A stretch of DNA of 64,000 nucleotides from Tricholoma matsutake (taxonomy: Eukaryota; Basidiomycota; Agaricomycetes; Agaricales; Tricholomataceae): positions 7,564,001-7,628,000 of the forward strand of contig AP026544.2 in assembly GCA_026075535.2 (NCBI GenBank), in the 5' to 3' direction. The notes beneath the pieces were generated by a model. It was not told the origin of the DNA and ran no database searches. It saw only the letters and a list, made by a program, of their open reading frames with translations. Positions within the stretch are counted from its first letter, which is position 1. Every line of letters starts with the position of its first letter. A program made the position numbers and the translations under genes. Positions 23,006 through 33,319 of the stretch are shown piece by piece.

Positions 23006-26000
23006 CTACGCCATTCCTAAGCGGTTAACAAAGTCATCGTGTTTCGGCTTTGGTAATGCTTTGGTAAGCAAGTCAGCTAAGTTGTTGTCCGTCGTGCAGT
23101 ACTGAATGTGTATCTCGTTAGAGATCAGTTTCTCACATATGAAGTGGTGTTGGATGTCGATGTGTTTGGTTCGACTGTGATTGATGGCATTGTAGGAATA
23201 GTTTATCGCACCTTGATTGTCGACGTTGAGAATGGTGGGTCCAGAGTACGGGATACCAAGTTTGGCTGTAAGGGTCCATAACCATATGACCTGCCATGCA
23301 GCTAGACTTACTGCCATGTACTCAGCTTCCATGGATGATAATGTGATTGTCAGTTGCTTCTTTGATTGCCAAGAGATTGGTCTGCCAGCCATCTGGAAGA
23401 CATATCCAGAAATAGATTTTCTATTGTTGATGTTTGATCCCCAATCGGCATCCGAATAAGCTAGGGGTTCAACTTCTCCCCCTTTGCAGCAAATAATTCC
23501 AAATTCCTGCATGCCATTAAGATACCGGAAAATGTGTTTGACGGCAGACCAATGAGCAGGTCCAGGGTTGCTCATAAATTGACTAAGGGTCTGCACCATG
23601 AATGAAATATCTGGTCGCATTCCGATAGCGGCATACATAAGTGATCCAATTGTGCTGCGGCACTCGGGAATATTGTGATGTTCATCATCAGGTGTTTTGA
23701 CCAATTTGATGTTAGGGTCCAAAGGTGTGCTGACAGGGTGTGAATCTGCCATTCCAAACTTCTCCAGGACCCTCTTGATATATTGGGATTGCATAATTTT
23801 GAGAGTGGTCTTCTCCAAGTCCCTTTCCAATTCTAATCCCACAATTTGCTTCACCTCTCCCAAATCTGTGATCGTGAAGTACTTCCCCAATTCAGCTTTC
23901 ATTTCTGTGATGGCATCAATATCAGATCCAAGAATGGTCATGTCATCGATGTGGACTGATGTGATTAAAAGATCATGATCGGTGTGCCTAATATAAATGC
24001 ACTGATCTGGGAAAAGCCGTATGAAATTCATTTTTAGGAAGGTTTGATTGAGTTCCTCATTCCAGGCCTGTCCTGCTTGTTTCAATCCATAGAGAGGTTT
24101 TAGTAATTGACATACACGTCCTGTACCATCGTCATATTCAGGTGGCTGCATCATAAAAATAACTTCCTCCAAAGTTCCATTTAGGTATGCTCCCACTACA
24201 TTGACCATGTGGATCACGAGTCCTAAATTTGTTGCAAGTGCCATTAATAGCTGAAAGGTTTCCAGTTGCATGACTGGTGCAAATGTTTCCACAAAATCTA
24301 TCCCTGGAATTTGGGAATAACCTTTGGCCACGAGTCTTGCCTTGTGTTTCATGATCATCCCAATGTGGTTGTGTTTGATGCGGTACACCCATTTGCTCAC
24401 AATGGCTTTGCGATCTGGAGGTAAGTCAATTAATCTGAAAGTACCACGTTTGGTTAACTGGGTTATCTCAGTGTCCATTGCCTCCTTCCACTTTGGCCAA
24501 TCTGATCTGTCCTTTGCTTCCTTTACTGAGAGTGGGTCATCCTCCAATGTTGCCCCAATCATTGCATAATCCACTGTGATGTAGCCAGATTCTTCCATTG
24601 TTGGCACATGGTGATGCCATTCCGCTGGTCCACACAAGTTCGGGTTGTTTAGTAGCCAGTAATTGATCAGTGGCTGTGACAGAATTCATGCTGATCTTTC
24701 CCGAACTGGTATGCGTGATGGACTTTCTGATGTGATCGGCGCTGTTTCCTTTTCTGGTGCCCGGTTGCCCTCTCCACCCGAAGGCTGCTTGCCATCCATT
24801 TCATGCTCCCCCTCAAGCTGCGTAGGGTGAGTGACTTCCACTTCATCAGCCTTTTCCTCTTCTTCCATAAATACCACATTTCGAGAGGTGAGGATTTGAT
24901 GAGTTTTGGTATTGTAGTACCTGTACCCCTTAGTACCATCAGCAATACCCACAAAAATAAATTCGTGTGATTTTGGGTCCAGTTTTGAGCAGTTTCCATC
25001 CTGCTGCAGAACCCAACAAGTCCTGCCAAATTCCTGCAGATGTGATATATCCGGCTTCTTTCCCCAAAATACTTCATCAGGTACCTTGCAATCTCTGATC
25101 ACACGTGTCGGAGATCTATTTTTGAGATAAGTTGCATAAGTGATCGCCTCTTTCCAAAGAGAGTGAGGAAGCCCATGCTGATGTAACATTGCCTGCCCAT
25201 GCTCTACCAGAGTTTGGTTTAATCGTTTGGCAATTCCATTTTGGGATGGTGAGTGGGGTGCTGTGATTTCTAGTCTGATTCCATTGTCCAGCAAAAATTT
25301 CTTGAATTCCTTGCTAAGAAATTCTCCCCCTCCATCGATGCGAAGTTTCTTGAGTTTCTGATCAGTTTGCATTTCAACAAAGCTTTTGTATTGCTTGAAT
25401 TTCGTAAACGCCTCGGATTTCTCCTTCATGAAATATGTCATCATGCGTCGTGTCTTCCCATCAGTGAATGAGATAAAATACCGATCTCCCCCTGGAGCTT
25501 GAGTGCATGCCGGTCCCCACAGATCACTTACTGTCAGATCTCCGATCTCCTTGATCTCCATTTGGCTTTCCTTGGGGAAAGGTTGGACATGTTGCTTTGC
25601 AATGATGCATGCCTTGCACTGCACTGCTGGCTCTACCGTCCTATCCACCTCCATTCCCAAAACCATTTCCTTTTCCTTGAGCATCTTTACTGACCCCATG
25701 TTCAAGTGCCCAAAAATTCTATGCCACTCATCCCATGTTCTGCCGTGCCCGGCAGCATATGCTTGGTCTTGTTTGGCAATACCTTTGATGTTCATGTCAA
25801 ATAATTGGTTCATCACCCGGCCCTCCATAATAATAGATTTGTTTGGCACCCAGAATTTAACTCCTGGTGACACAAATAGAACTTGTATTCCAGCCTCAAG
25901 TGTGCGTGAGATCGAAATAAGATTAAAAGGCGCATCGGGCGCGTGTACCACATCCTTCAGTGTGATGGTTGAGGTTTTCCCTTCCACGGTGCTTTCCAGT

Positions 26001-26971
26001 TTTATGGTGCCTCTTCCAAGCCCAGGGGCCTTTCCAAATCCAGAAATTTGATGTCTGGGGGTAGGTGTGTAGTCGACAAAGATGCTCCGATCCCTCGCTA
26101 TATGAGAAGTGCATGCTGAGTCAGCCAACCAAGAATTTGGTGAGACAGCTAGTGCGATGTCATCCCTACAGTCCCCACAGAAAGCAAATTCTTCATCTGC
26201 CGCCACGTTGGCATTTGTCGTGTCCTTCTGCTTTTCTCCAGATTTCCCCTTTCCAAATTTGGATTTCTTCTTGCACTGCTTGCTGATGTGCCCCTTTTCC
26301 CCCCATTTGTAACATGTTATGTTCGGATTGGTGTTCCTTTTCCCAGGCTTCCCCACCAAGGCCGTATCATCTGAATTGCGCATGTTAAGCCATCGATCAT
26401 GTTCCAGAATTCAGGCTATAAGTGCAGGAGCATCCTTTAGGGCTGTAGTGTCTATAGAAGCAATATAATTATTCCAATTTTCAGGGAGTGAGGTTAGCAG
26501 AATAATGGAGAATTCCTCCCCATCAATCTTTTGTCCCAAATTGTGCAGCTCCTCCTGATAGCTGCGCAATGTCCGAATATGTTCATCGATGGGCTTCCCT
26601 TCCGCGCATTGCAACCAAAATAACTTTCGATGTGCCTGAACTATTCCCAATGCCCCCTGAGTCTCTAATAATGATTTCAATGTATTCCACGCTTCCACTG
26701 CGCTTGTTGAACTCGCAACATACACCAACATTTTGTCGGCCACCCTCAATCGGATCATAGATAGCACCATCCTGTCCTTCTTACGCCATGCTGTTTGTTG
26801 GGCGGTATCCGTTGGTAGGGTAGTCAATCCATCGACATAATCCCACAAGTCTTGCCCCGTCAAAATATCCATCATTTTGATTTTCCAAACGGTGTAATTT
26901 TCGGCACCTGTCAAGGGCTCAATACGGTAAACGTTCGTGTGCATCGGAGCATTTGAAATGTCAGCCATCAT
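23006..26971 (-). pseudogene. Copia gag-pol, single frame with two stop codons
   Basis: One continuous frame of about 1,320 codons from 26971 to 23006, broken only by TGA at 26411-26413 and 24686-24688. Gag (UBN2/DUF4219-like, starting MMADISNAPMHTNV) is followed by a zinc knuckle CYKWGEKGHISKQC whose second Cys is Trp. The protease box is WLADSACTSHI. Integrase has an HHCC region and the D,D,E core, but the Glu position reads NGIAKRLNQT (Lys). RT has VNVVGAYLNG (Asn for the usual first Asp) and HIDDM. RNase H contains YSDADWGS and SSMEAEY. Both stops sit in GC-TGA-ATT context, as expected from CGA. Confidence 0.9.
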
Positions 26972-27033
26972 TCAAATTTGATCTGGGTGTTATTAGTTCA
27001 AGTATAGCGTGAGTGAGAAAATTCAGTTAAGGC

Positions 27034-27047
27034 CAGGGCCCATAACC
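27034..27047 (-). other. Primer-binding site for a half initiator-tRNA
   Basis: The plus-strand sequence CAGGGCCCATAACC abuts the upstream LTR. It equals the anticodon-arm segment CAGGGCTCATAACC of yeast initiator tRNA-Met except for one base, and that position forms a G-U wobble. Copia of Drosophila and Ty5 of yeast are known to prime from an internal initiator-tRNA fragment; this site fits that mode and not the usual 3'-CCA priming. Confidence 0.75.
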
Positions 27048-27241
27048 TGTTGAATAATAGAGGACTTGAAAGAATGAACAAACTTCGTTACTTTAGACAA
27101 CTATGTACATAGAATATTTATATAGCCCAGTAAACTAAGTCGGTAACTACGGATCGGTATTATAAATAATTGTGGCTATGTGTTACCACCATGTTCGGTG
27201 TCGGCGTCAGTGTCACCCAATATGTACTCCCGATTTCAACA
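27048..27241 (-). repeat. Copia 5' LTR (with respect to the element)
   Basis: 194 bp, TGTTG...CAACA ends, followed by the ttcaa target duplication at 27242-27246. The promoter should lie here for minus-strand transcription, but no TATA box was chosen with confidence. Confidence 0.95.
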
Positions 27242-28164
27242 TTCAAAGTCCTCCATATCAATGGCTATGCACAATGTAGTTCAATGTTGACCATTGCATC
27301 TTGTACATGTGTCCATGTTGGCTTTGCAGTCTGGGACATAGTGTCCAAAGTGTTGGCACTTCAGGCACCTTCTCAGTTCTGATAGGTGTTTGCATACCTT
27401 GATTTCCTTTCCTTCAATGTACATGCCATATTTGATTGCTTTATTGGCATTGTTGTGGTCATTGAATACAAAGACAACATGTGCTACCTTTTGACTCATT
27501 GTGTGTAGGTGTGCCACTTTGATGTATTTTGAGTAGGCAATGGTGTTCTCTGTCAGTGCACTGTCTGTTTCTATTCATGCATGTGTGAAGCTTGATCCTG
27601 CTTTGAAGGTGGTGGGAACAAATTCCACAATGACATGAAGAGTTTGTTCTGTATGTTGGATGTGCCATCAAATTTTGCAGTGAAGGCCCATTTTACCTCA
27701 GGTTGTTTGAACCAGTTCACCATGTCCTGTGTATCTATTTTGCTTGTTATGTCTCATGTTGCATTTGTTATGTGTTCAACTGCATCTCTCATCATCTCCA
27801 CATTCATGTTGAATGTTTCTATTTGTTCTTGTAGTTGTCATTTGACCATCTCCAAGATCTCATTTGCCATCTGTTGCACACCTGCGTCGGCCATCAGGAA
27901 CACTACCGCTCTAATTCCATCTGTTATGACTTTTGGTACTTTGATGGATGTGTTTCCAAATTGCAAGAGAATGTGAGCTAGAGTTTGCAGATTGATGGGC
28001 TTACCTGGAACCAGGTAGTCTCTGCCTTGTAAGAATGTCATTGCCTGTTCCTTGGATTATACATCTGTGTTGATGCCTTTGGTGTTCTCAAGCTCCTTCA
28101 TGCTTTTCTTGGCTGCTGTTGGCACACTTCTTAGTCTTGTTGTTGGGGGTGAGATTTGAGACAT

Positions 28165-29010
28165 GATATGAGCACAGAGATATTGTGAATGGTAATTCTA
28201 TGCTATTTCTATTTTCCTGTTCATTCTCCTGCTCAACTTTTCACTGGTCTATGACCCATGGGAAGGTTCAAGGTGGTGGTGGTACAGGATCAAGAAGTGT
28301 CCTTTAACAATATTGTTGCCCTCTGTCCCCTCATGCTGAACACAAGGAAGAGGTTTGGATTTTTTTAATGTATATAGTTGTAGGACTACCATGTAATTTT
28401 GTTATACTCCATGCAAGACATGAGGGATGCAGTTAATCTTTGATCTTAAGTGAAAGTGTTTCTTGGTCTTGTGCCCTTGTCAGTTGCATGAGGAAGAACA
28501 AAAGAAACAATAAAAAACTGATAACAATATCTTAGCATTAGTGTTGTGATGGCTTGGCTTGGCCTGAAAGCCACGGCTAAGGCTTGGCTTTGAGGGGCTC
28601 AGGCTTTCGAAAATCCAAGCCTGAGCCATGAAGACAGCTTCAGGCCGGCTTAGGTCGGCCTTGGCCCAAGCCATGGCTCATTGGGGTACACAAGGTCATT
28701 GTGATAGTGGGCACTGCTGGTGGTGGTGGGCATGGGGGTTTGTAGCAGGGGACACAGGTGCAATGGCAAGTTTTGATGTATGTGTGTAGGGCACGGCATG
28801 GGTATGGGTAACACCGTGTGTTTCCACTTACAGGTATGCAGGGGTACAGGTACGGGTATGGCATCACCCTATCTGCGCAACACCATACTCTTACCCACAG
28901 GTTTATGGGTACTGACAACCAGTCATGTGCCTGATCATATGATGTTGTTGATCACAACAACAACAACAACAACATGATCAACAATGACATCAACAGCAAT
29001 GACGGCTACA
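28165..29010. other. Repeat-compartment spacer with ggctt-word and ggtatgg-word tracts
   Basis: 28545-28680 is an imperfect tract of ggcttgg / ccaagcc words in both orientations, related to a tract at 31340-31500. 28780-28910 holds gggtatggg / ggtacgggta words like those at 12990-13080. A short caacaacaa repeat lies at 28957-28975. No gene. Confidence 0.4.
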
Positions 29011-29014
29011 ACTA

Positions 29015-29665
29015 TGACCACAACCACAATCCCCTCCCTCGCTCCAAATGTGAGTGGGGGGGGGGGGGTTTCTTTTGTTCTTTTGTTCTGGGCAATGACA
29101 ATGACAACAACCCCCTCCCTCACTCCAAATGCGAGTGGGGGGGGGGGGGGGTTTCTTTTGTTCTGGGCAACAACGATGGCGACAACCCCCTTCCCTCGCT
29201 CCAAACATGAGTGGGGGAGGGTTTTCTTTTGTTCTGGGTGACAACAATGATGATGACCCCCCTCCCTCACTCCAAATGTGAGTGGGGGGGTTTTCTTTTG
29301 TTCTGGGCAACAATGATGGCAACAACCCCCCTCCCTTGCTCCAAATGCGAGCAGAGGGGTTTCTTGTTCCCTTCTTGGTGACAACCACCACCACCACCCC
29401 CTCCCTTGCTCCAAACATGAGAGGAGGGGGTTCTCATTCTGTTCTCAGTGACAACCACCACCACCACCACCCCCTCCCTTGCTCCAAATGTGAGTGGAGG
29501 GGTTTTTTGTTTTGTTTTCATTAACTACAGGCACCACCACCCCCTCCCTCACTCAAAATGCAGAGGGGGGGGGTTTTCTATATTAATTTTATGTAATATA
29601 TCTATTAGAATAGGTCCACCACCCCCTCCCTCACTCCAAATGTGAGCAAGGGGGTTTCTATTAAC
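29015..29665. repeat. Satellite of hairpin-forming units
   Basis: About nine tandem units of roughly 50-75 bp. Each contains ccccctccctc + a loop near ctccaaatg + gagtgggggg, followed by ttttcttttgttctggg and a caac/atga-rich linker. Within a unit the C-rich arm pairs with the G-rich arm, so the array is a row of hairpins. G-run length varies from unit to unit, typical of slippage. Long open frames on both strands are compositional. Confidence 0.85.
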
Positions 29666-29954
29666 TTAGTTTAGTGTAATAAATTATTAAAATATGTATT
29701 CTTCTCAAAACCTGCAAATAACCATGGGTAAGGATATGAGGAAATATACCCAAGGGTTACCTGTGCTGTGCCCTATATGTGTGGTGGTCATTATGCTGGT
29801 AATCATCGTTGTGTGGCTAAAAGTCAATAATGGAATGCATTGTTAGTGGGAAAATGAACACAATCCAAAAAGAGACATACTTGGAATACATAAACAGCTC
29901 AGAAATGGCTATTTTTGCATATGAACATTTGCAGCCATGCACTTCAGCTGTTGG

Positions 29955-30949
29955 AACTACTGAACGCTATTGTCCCAGCAGATTCTTCACAACACGTGAC
30001 TTTTGGAAAATGCCGTTGCTGGAACTTATGCAGATTTTCAGCGAGTGTTTGCTTGAGCATTGTAGCCTTCTTACATAATACAGTTTTCACATTGATACTG
30101 AGACTGTAGGACACAGTCAGACTCCAAAGCATGGTAAAAGGTTTTCTCACAGACCACAACTTCAATGCACTATCATATTACTGCACCTGGCAAAACTTGT
30201 AAATTTGGTCATGTTTGTACTTTGATTTATTTTGAATGGGAGATCTTCTGCAAGCCATTCCTCGACAACCATGCCACATTTTGGCATGATTCTGTAGTCT
30301 TATGTTACTAACTGAGCTCTAGAGCTCCACACAGTGGTTTTATTTCTTAGTTGATCTGTGAAAATTAGGTTGACCCTTACCAATTATGTGTGTGTGCAAA
30401 CAATATATCTCAAGAAATAATGGTCAGAAAAACAAGCTGAGAGTGGTACAGTGTCAAGGGTAATCTAGGTGAGGATGTCCCCTGCAAATAATTGAGGTTG
30501 TGAGTCACTAGTTCTTGAGATATTGTTTGCACACACAAATAATTGGCAGGGGTCAACCTAATTTTCACAGATCAACTAAAAAATGAGTATAGTGTGGAGT
30601 TCTAGAGCTCAGCTAGTAGCATAAGAATCATGCCAAAGTGTGGCATGGTTGTCGAGGAATGGCTTGCAGAAGATCTCCCATTCAAAATAAATCAAAGTAC
30701 AAACATGACCAAATTTACAAGTTTTGCCAGTCGCGCAGTAATATGATAGTGCGTTGAAGTTGTGGTCTGTGAGAAAACTTTTTACCATGCTTTAGTCTGA
30801 CTGTCTCCCTCAGTATCAATGTGAAAACTGTATTGTGTAAGAAGGCTACAACGCTCAAGCAAATGCTCACATAAGTTCCAGCAACGGCATTTTCCAAAAG
30901 TCACGTGTTGCAAAGAATCTGCTGGGTCAATAGCATTCAGTTGTTGGAA
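29955..30949. repeat. Long inverted repeat (arms about 440-460 bp)
   Basis: Left arm 29955-30416 and right arm 30512-30949 are inverted copies separated by about 95 bp. Shared landmarks: tttggaaaatgccgttgctgg, cagaccacaacttcaa, gggagatcttctgcaagcc and gcaaacaatat with their complements. Arms differ by point changes and a few indels, including about 13 bp near 30035. It could be a foldback transposon; no target duplication was identified. Confidence 0.9.
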
Positions 30950-32067
30950 CTCCACCGTTGGGCTGGATGGATCGGATGGGTGTAGGGCACCGTTTACGAG
31001 AGGTACGAGTATGGGAGGCAGCATTGTGGGTGGTTGTGGTTGTGGTTGTGTTGCAGATGTCATGGTATGCTGTTATGTCTGTTTGAGAGAAAAATGTAAT
31101 AATCTTAATTTCAAAGCTATAGTAACATCAATATCATCAGTAGTAGAAGTTAACACAGGTTCAGAAGATATGACCTACCTAAACTATGCATTCTCGAATC
31201 TCGATCATGAAAATGAGACGCGTCGACGCGTCAATCACGCGATAAAGTTGTTGACATGGACGAATTTACAAACAAGAGTAAATACAATCGTCGGTGAAAT
31301 CCCTTTTGAGAAGGAGTTCAAGTTCGACGTGTCGTTACAAAAGCCGCAGCTAAGGCCACGGCTTACGGCTTTCTTGACTCAAAGCCTGAGCCGTGGGCCC
31401 TATGAAGCCATCACTACGGCCCACGCAGGCTCGGCTTTTTAGGGCTCAGCCTCAGCTGGCTTACAAGTTACGGCTTTGAGGCTTTGAGCCGAGCCGCGCA
31501 CATCACTATCAATGTAACAGTAACTTAGCATGTACTGGGGTATGGTTTATGTTGACTGACTACAAAGTCTGTTCACATAACAACTTATTACTCTAAAATG
31601 GAGGACTCGTTCATGCCAGGCTTTAGCCATGGCCCAATTGGACAAGTTACATAGTATAGCAGAAGACAGTCAGCCCACATTAGCATACGCACAAGGAGGC
31701 CAATGTGGGACAAGGCATATGTGACTCGTTGTTTCGAGGGAGACTGGCCACATGTACAGTTATATGTTTGAGCCTGGGAGTCTCGCTTATTGGTTTTCTG
31801 GTCTTTACCTCGTAAGTCTCCTATGTACAATTTTTTCCCTCACTCTTGTCGGTATAATCTATTCCTAACTGAAGGCTGTAATGTAGACAGTGTATACGTA
31901 AGGCTAGATCAAGATGCCTATCTTGTCTAACAAGTTTGCTCCCAGCCTACGTCTTCAATAGTGTCAATAACCAGATGGAAACAACGATGTACTTAGGCTC
32001 CAAATGAGCGGATATATTTTGTATGAAATACTAGTCTGTTACTAAAGAAAGTTTTAGCGATAACGAT
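30950..32067. other. Boundary region, no confident gene
   Basis: Plus-strand open frame 31011-31442 (143 codons) is not recognised; its central part looks protein-like but its ends are low complexity. A 16-bp palindrome lies at 31217-31232 and a ggctt/gccga word tract at 31340-31500. CpG becomes common from about 31.2 kb onward. Confidence 0.3.
31217..31232. promoter_or_regulatory. Perfect 16-bp palindrome with two ACGCGT boxes
   Basis: GACGCGTCGACGCGTC equals its own reverse complement and contains two MluI/MCB-type ACGCGT hexamers, the binding site of the fungal MBF cell-cycle factor. It sits inside an open frame, so a regulatory role is only a possibility. Confidence 0.25.
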
Positions 32068-33319
32068 TCAGTCACAATATCTCCCCCCATTGATAGCAAT
32101 CTGTCAATGACCTCAGAATCCCCTGAAATGGAATCATAAGAAAGACACGTACAGTTTGTCCTACAACAATCATGCAGGGTCAAACTTCTACTCCCGGATC
32201 GAGGAATGATCCACTTACCAGTAAGATAGCGAGATTCCTTTGAAGCGAGGTAGGATACCAGGTTTGCGATGTCTTCAGTTTCTCCGATATGTCCTGTTGC
32301 CGATAATTTACTCTCCTAAAGAGCACGGTGAGTAAATTAGAACGATTTGGTCGGAAGACAGAGAGCAACTTACGCGTTCCATCATCTCTTCTGTGGTCCC
32401 AAATGCAAGGCCGACGTTGCGTACTTGAAAACAGGATTAGGTACAATAGCTTTCGTGGCACATAAAACATACACATAGGCGTGTCAACGGGACCTATCCA
32501 GCATCATGCATAAGTCCAGAAACTATGAGTGGAAACATTCGACAAACCTGGAGCATACGCATTGACTGTGATACCGCTCAACCCCAGTTCTTTAGCTGTT
32601 GCGAGTTTGTGAGCTTGAAATCCTGTACGAGACGTCAAAGTACGTACCAGCACTCTGAGTCAATCCTCGAACGGCAAATTTGCTAGCGCTGTAAGCTGCG
32701 AAAAAGGCCTCGCCTATGTAATGACATGTCAGAACATCCCAACATCTTGCGTGGAATCTTTCTTGCCTTGTTTTGCTCCACTAGACGCAGCACCGATGAT
32801 ACGTCCACCCCGACCTTGTTTGAGCATTTGCTTCGCTGCATACTTGTAACACAGGAAGACCCCACGACCGTTGATAGCAAGTATGCGGTCCCATTCTTCA
32901 ACCGGGGCTGAGGTAGAGCGTTTGTACGGCGCTCTATTCAGAAAGATCAAGAAACGTACTCTCTACGATCGAATGTGCTAAAAAAATGCCTGCATTGGCA
33001 ACCATCTGTTCATGCCCATTATTCAGTGTTAACGGAGGACAATTGATAACTTAGTACTCACAACATCGAGGCTGCCTAGATTCTCGGCCACGGCGGTGAC
33101 CATGGCGTCCACTTCCGCGTCCACAGATACATCACCTGTTACGACGAATGTGTTCCGCCCCTTTTTCATGATTTCTCTGCTCAAGTCTTCTAGGTTTCTT
33201 TGAGCATGGGGTAGGTCATTAAGCGCGATGTCAAATCCATCGTCCGCAAGTCGAAGAGATACGGCTTTCCCAATTCCTTGAGAAGCACCAGTGATGAACG
33301 CGACGCCTTTCGATGCCAT
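32068..33319 (-). CDS. Short-chain dehydrogenase/reductase (diacetyl/acetoin reductase-like)
   Basis: Classical SDR of 255 residues, an NAD(P)H-dependent oxidoreductase. Visible motifs are TGASQGIG (residues 10-17, cofactor glycine motif), NAG at 90-92, a Ser in the strand IIGAASSGAKQ, and catalytic YSASK with Tyr156 and Lys160. Exons on the minus strand: 33062-33319, 32960-33005, 32767-32907, 32648-32713, 32548-32595, 32473-32493, 32374-32423, 32219-32315, 32153-32160 and 32068-32100. They total 768 nt, a multiple of three. The intron after 32767 is GC-AG and exon nine is only 8 nt. The PGPVDTPM segment after the YxxxK helix fits the substrate loop of the diacetyl/acetoin reductase group, but the substrate is not certain. 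Cytosolic, with no signal peptide. The start at 33319 fits the family length. Confidence 0.85.

Larger units (their letters stand above)
22798..27241 (-). mobile_element. Complete Ty1/copia LTR retrotransposon nested in the LINE
   Basis: A 4444-bp element with 194-bp LTRs (22798-22991 and 27048-27241) that begin TGTTG and end CAACA, flanked by the 5-bp duplication ttcaa (22793-22797 and 27242-27246). On its coding (minus) strand the order is LTR, primer-binding site (27034-27047), gag-pol frame, polypurine tract GAGGGGGAG (22992-23000), LTR. Domain order PR-INT-RT-RH is the copia order. The LTRs differ at nine positions. Confidence 0.95.
17970..28164 (-). mobile_element. Tad1-like non-LTR retrotransposon (LINE), decayed and twice interrupted
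   Basis: Minus-strand order: ORF1 start at 28164 (MSQISPPTTRLRS), an ORF1 zinc-knuckle region (CLKCQHFGHYVPDC at about 27.36 kb), a copia insertion (22798-27241), the rest of the knuckle region (ECTNCTGDEAKGHG), an APE-type endonuclease (CLIQEPYIDF near 22.1 kb; GDFNQHHPLWD near 21.77 kb), reverse transcriptase (LPANHFGARLGCTT; DQGDPFSGICYLLYNADLL; LFVDNTTIMV), a thumb/linker region, a hAT-like insertion (18636-19716), then RNase H (VYTDRSGMDGKIGAAAVLY near 18.1 kb). The sequence stops being LINE-like near 17970, inside RNase H. Many stops and frameshifts; the RT box reads VDN instead of VDD. It is inactive. Confidence 0.8.

Noticed and set aside
23697..26312. Plus-strand open frames inside the copia element
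   Set aside because: They are antisense shadows of the gag-pol frame and carry no motif.
28935..29524. Long open frames of up to 159 codons on both strands
   Set aside because: Compositional by-products of the C/G-rich satellite.
29015..29665. CRISPR-like regular repeats
   Set aside because: Units are hairpins with variable G runs and related linkers, not constant repeats with unique spacers, and the genome is eukaryotic.
32596..32647. 34-nt intron in the SDR gene (acceptor near 32614)
   Set aside because: A 52-nt intron ending at 32596 gives the expected QSA-AKELG text; the shorter one would insert extra residues and be unusually small.
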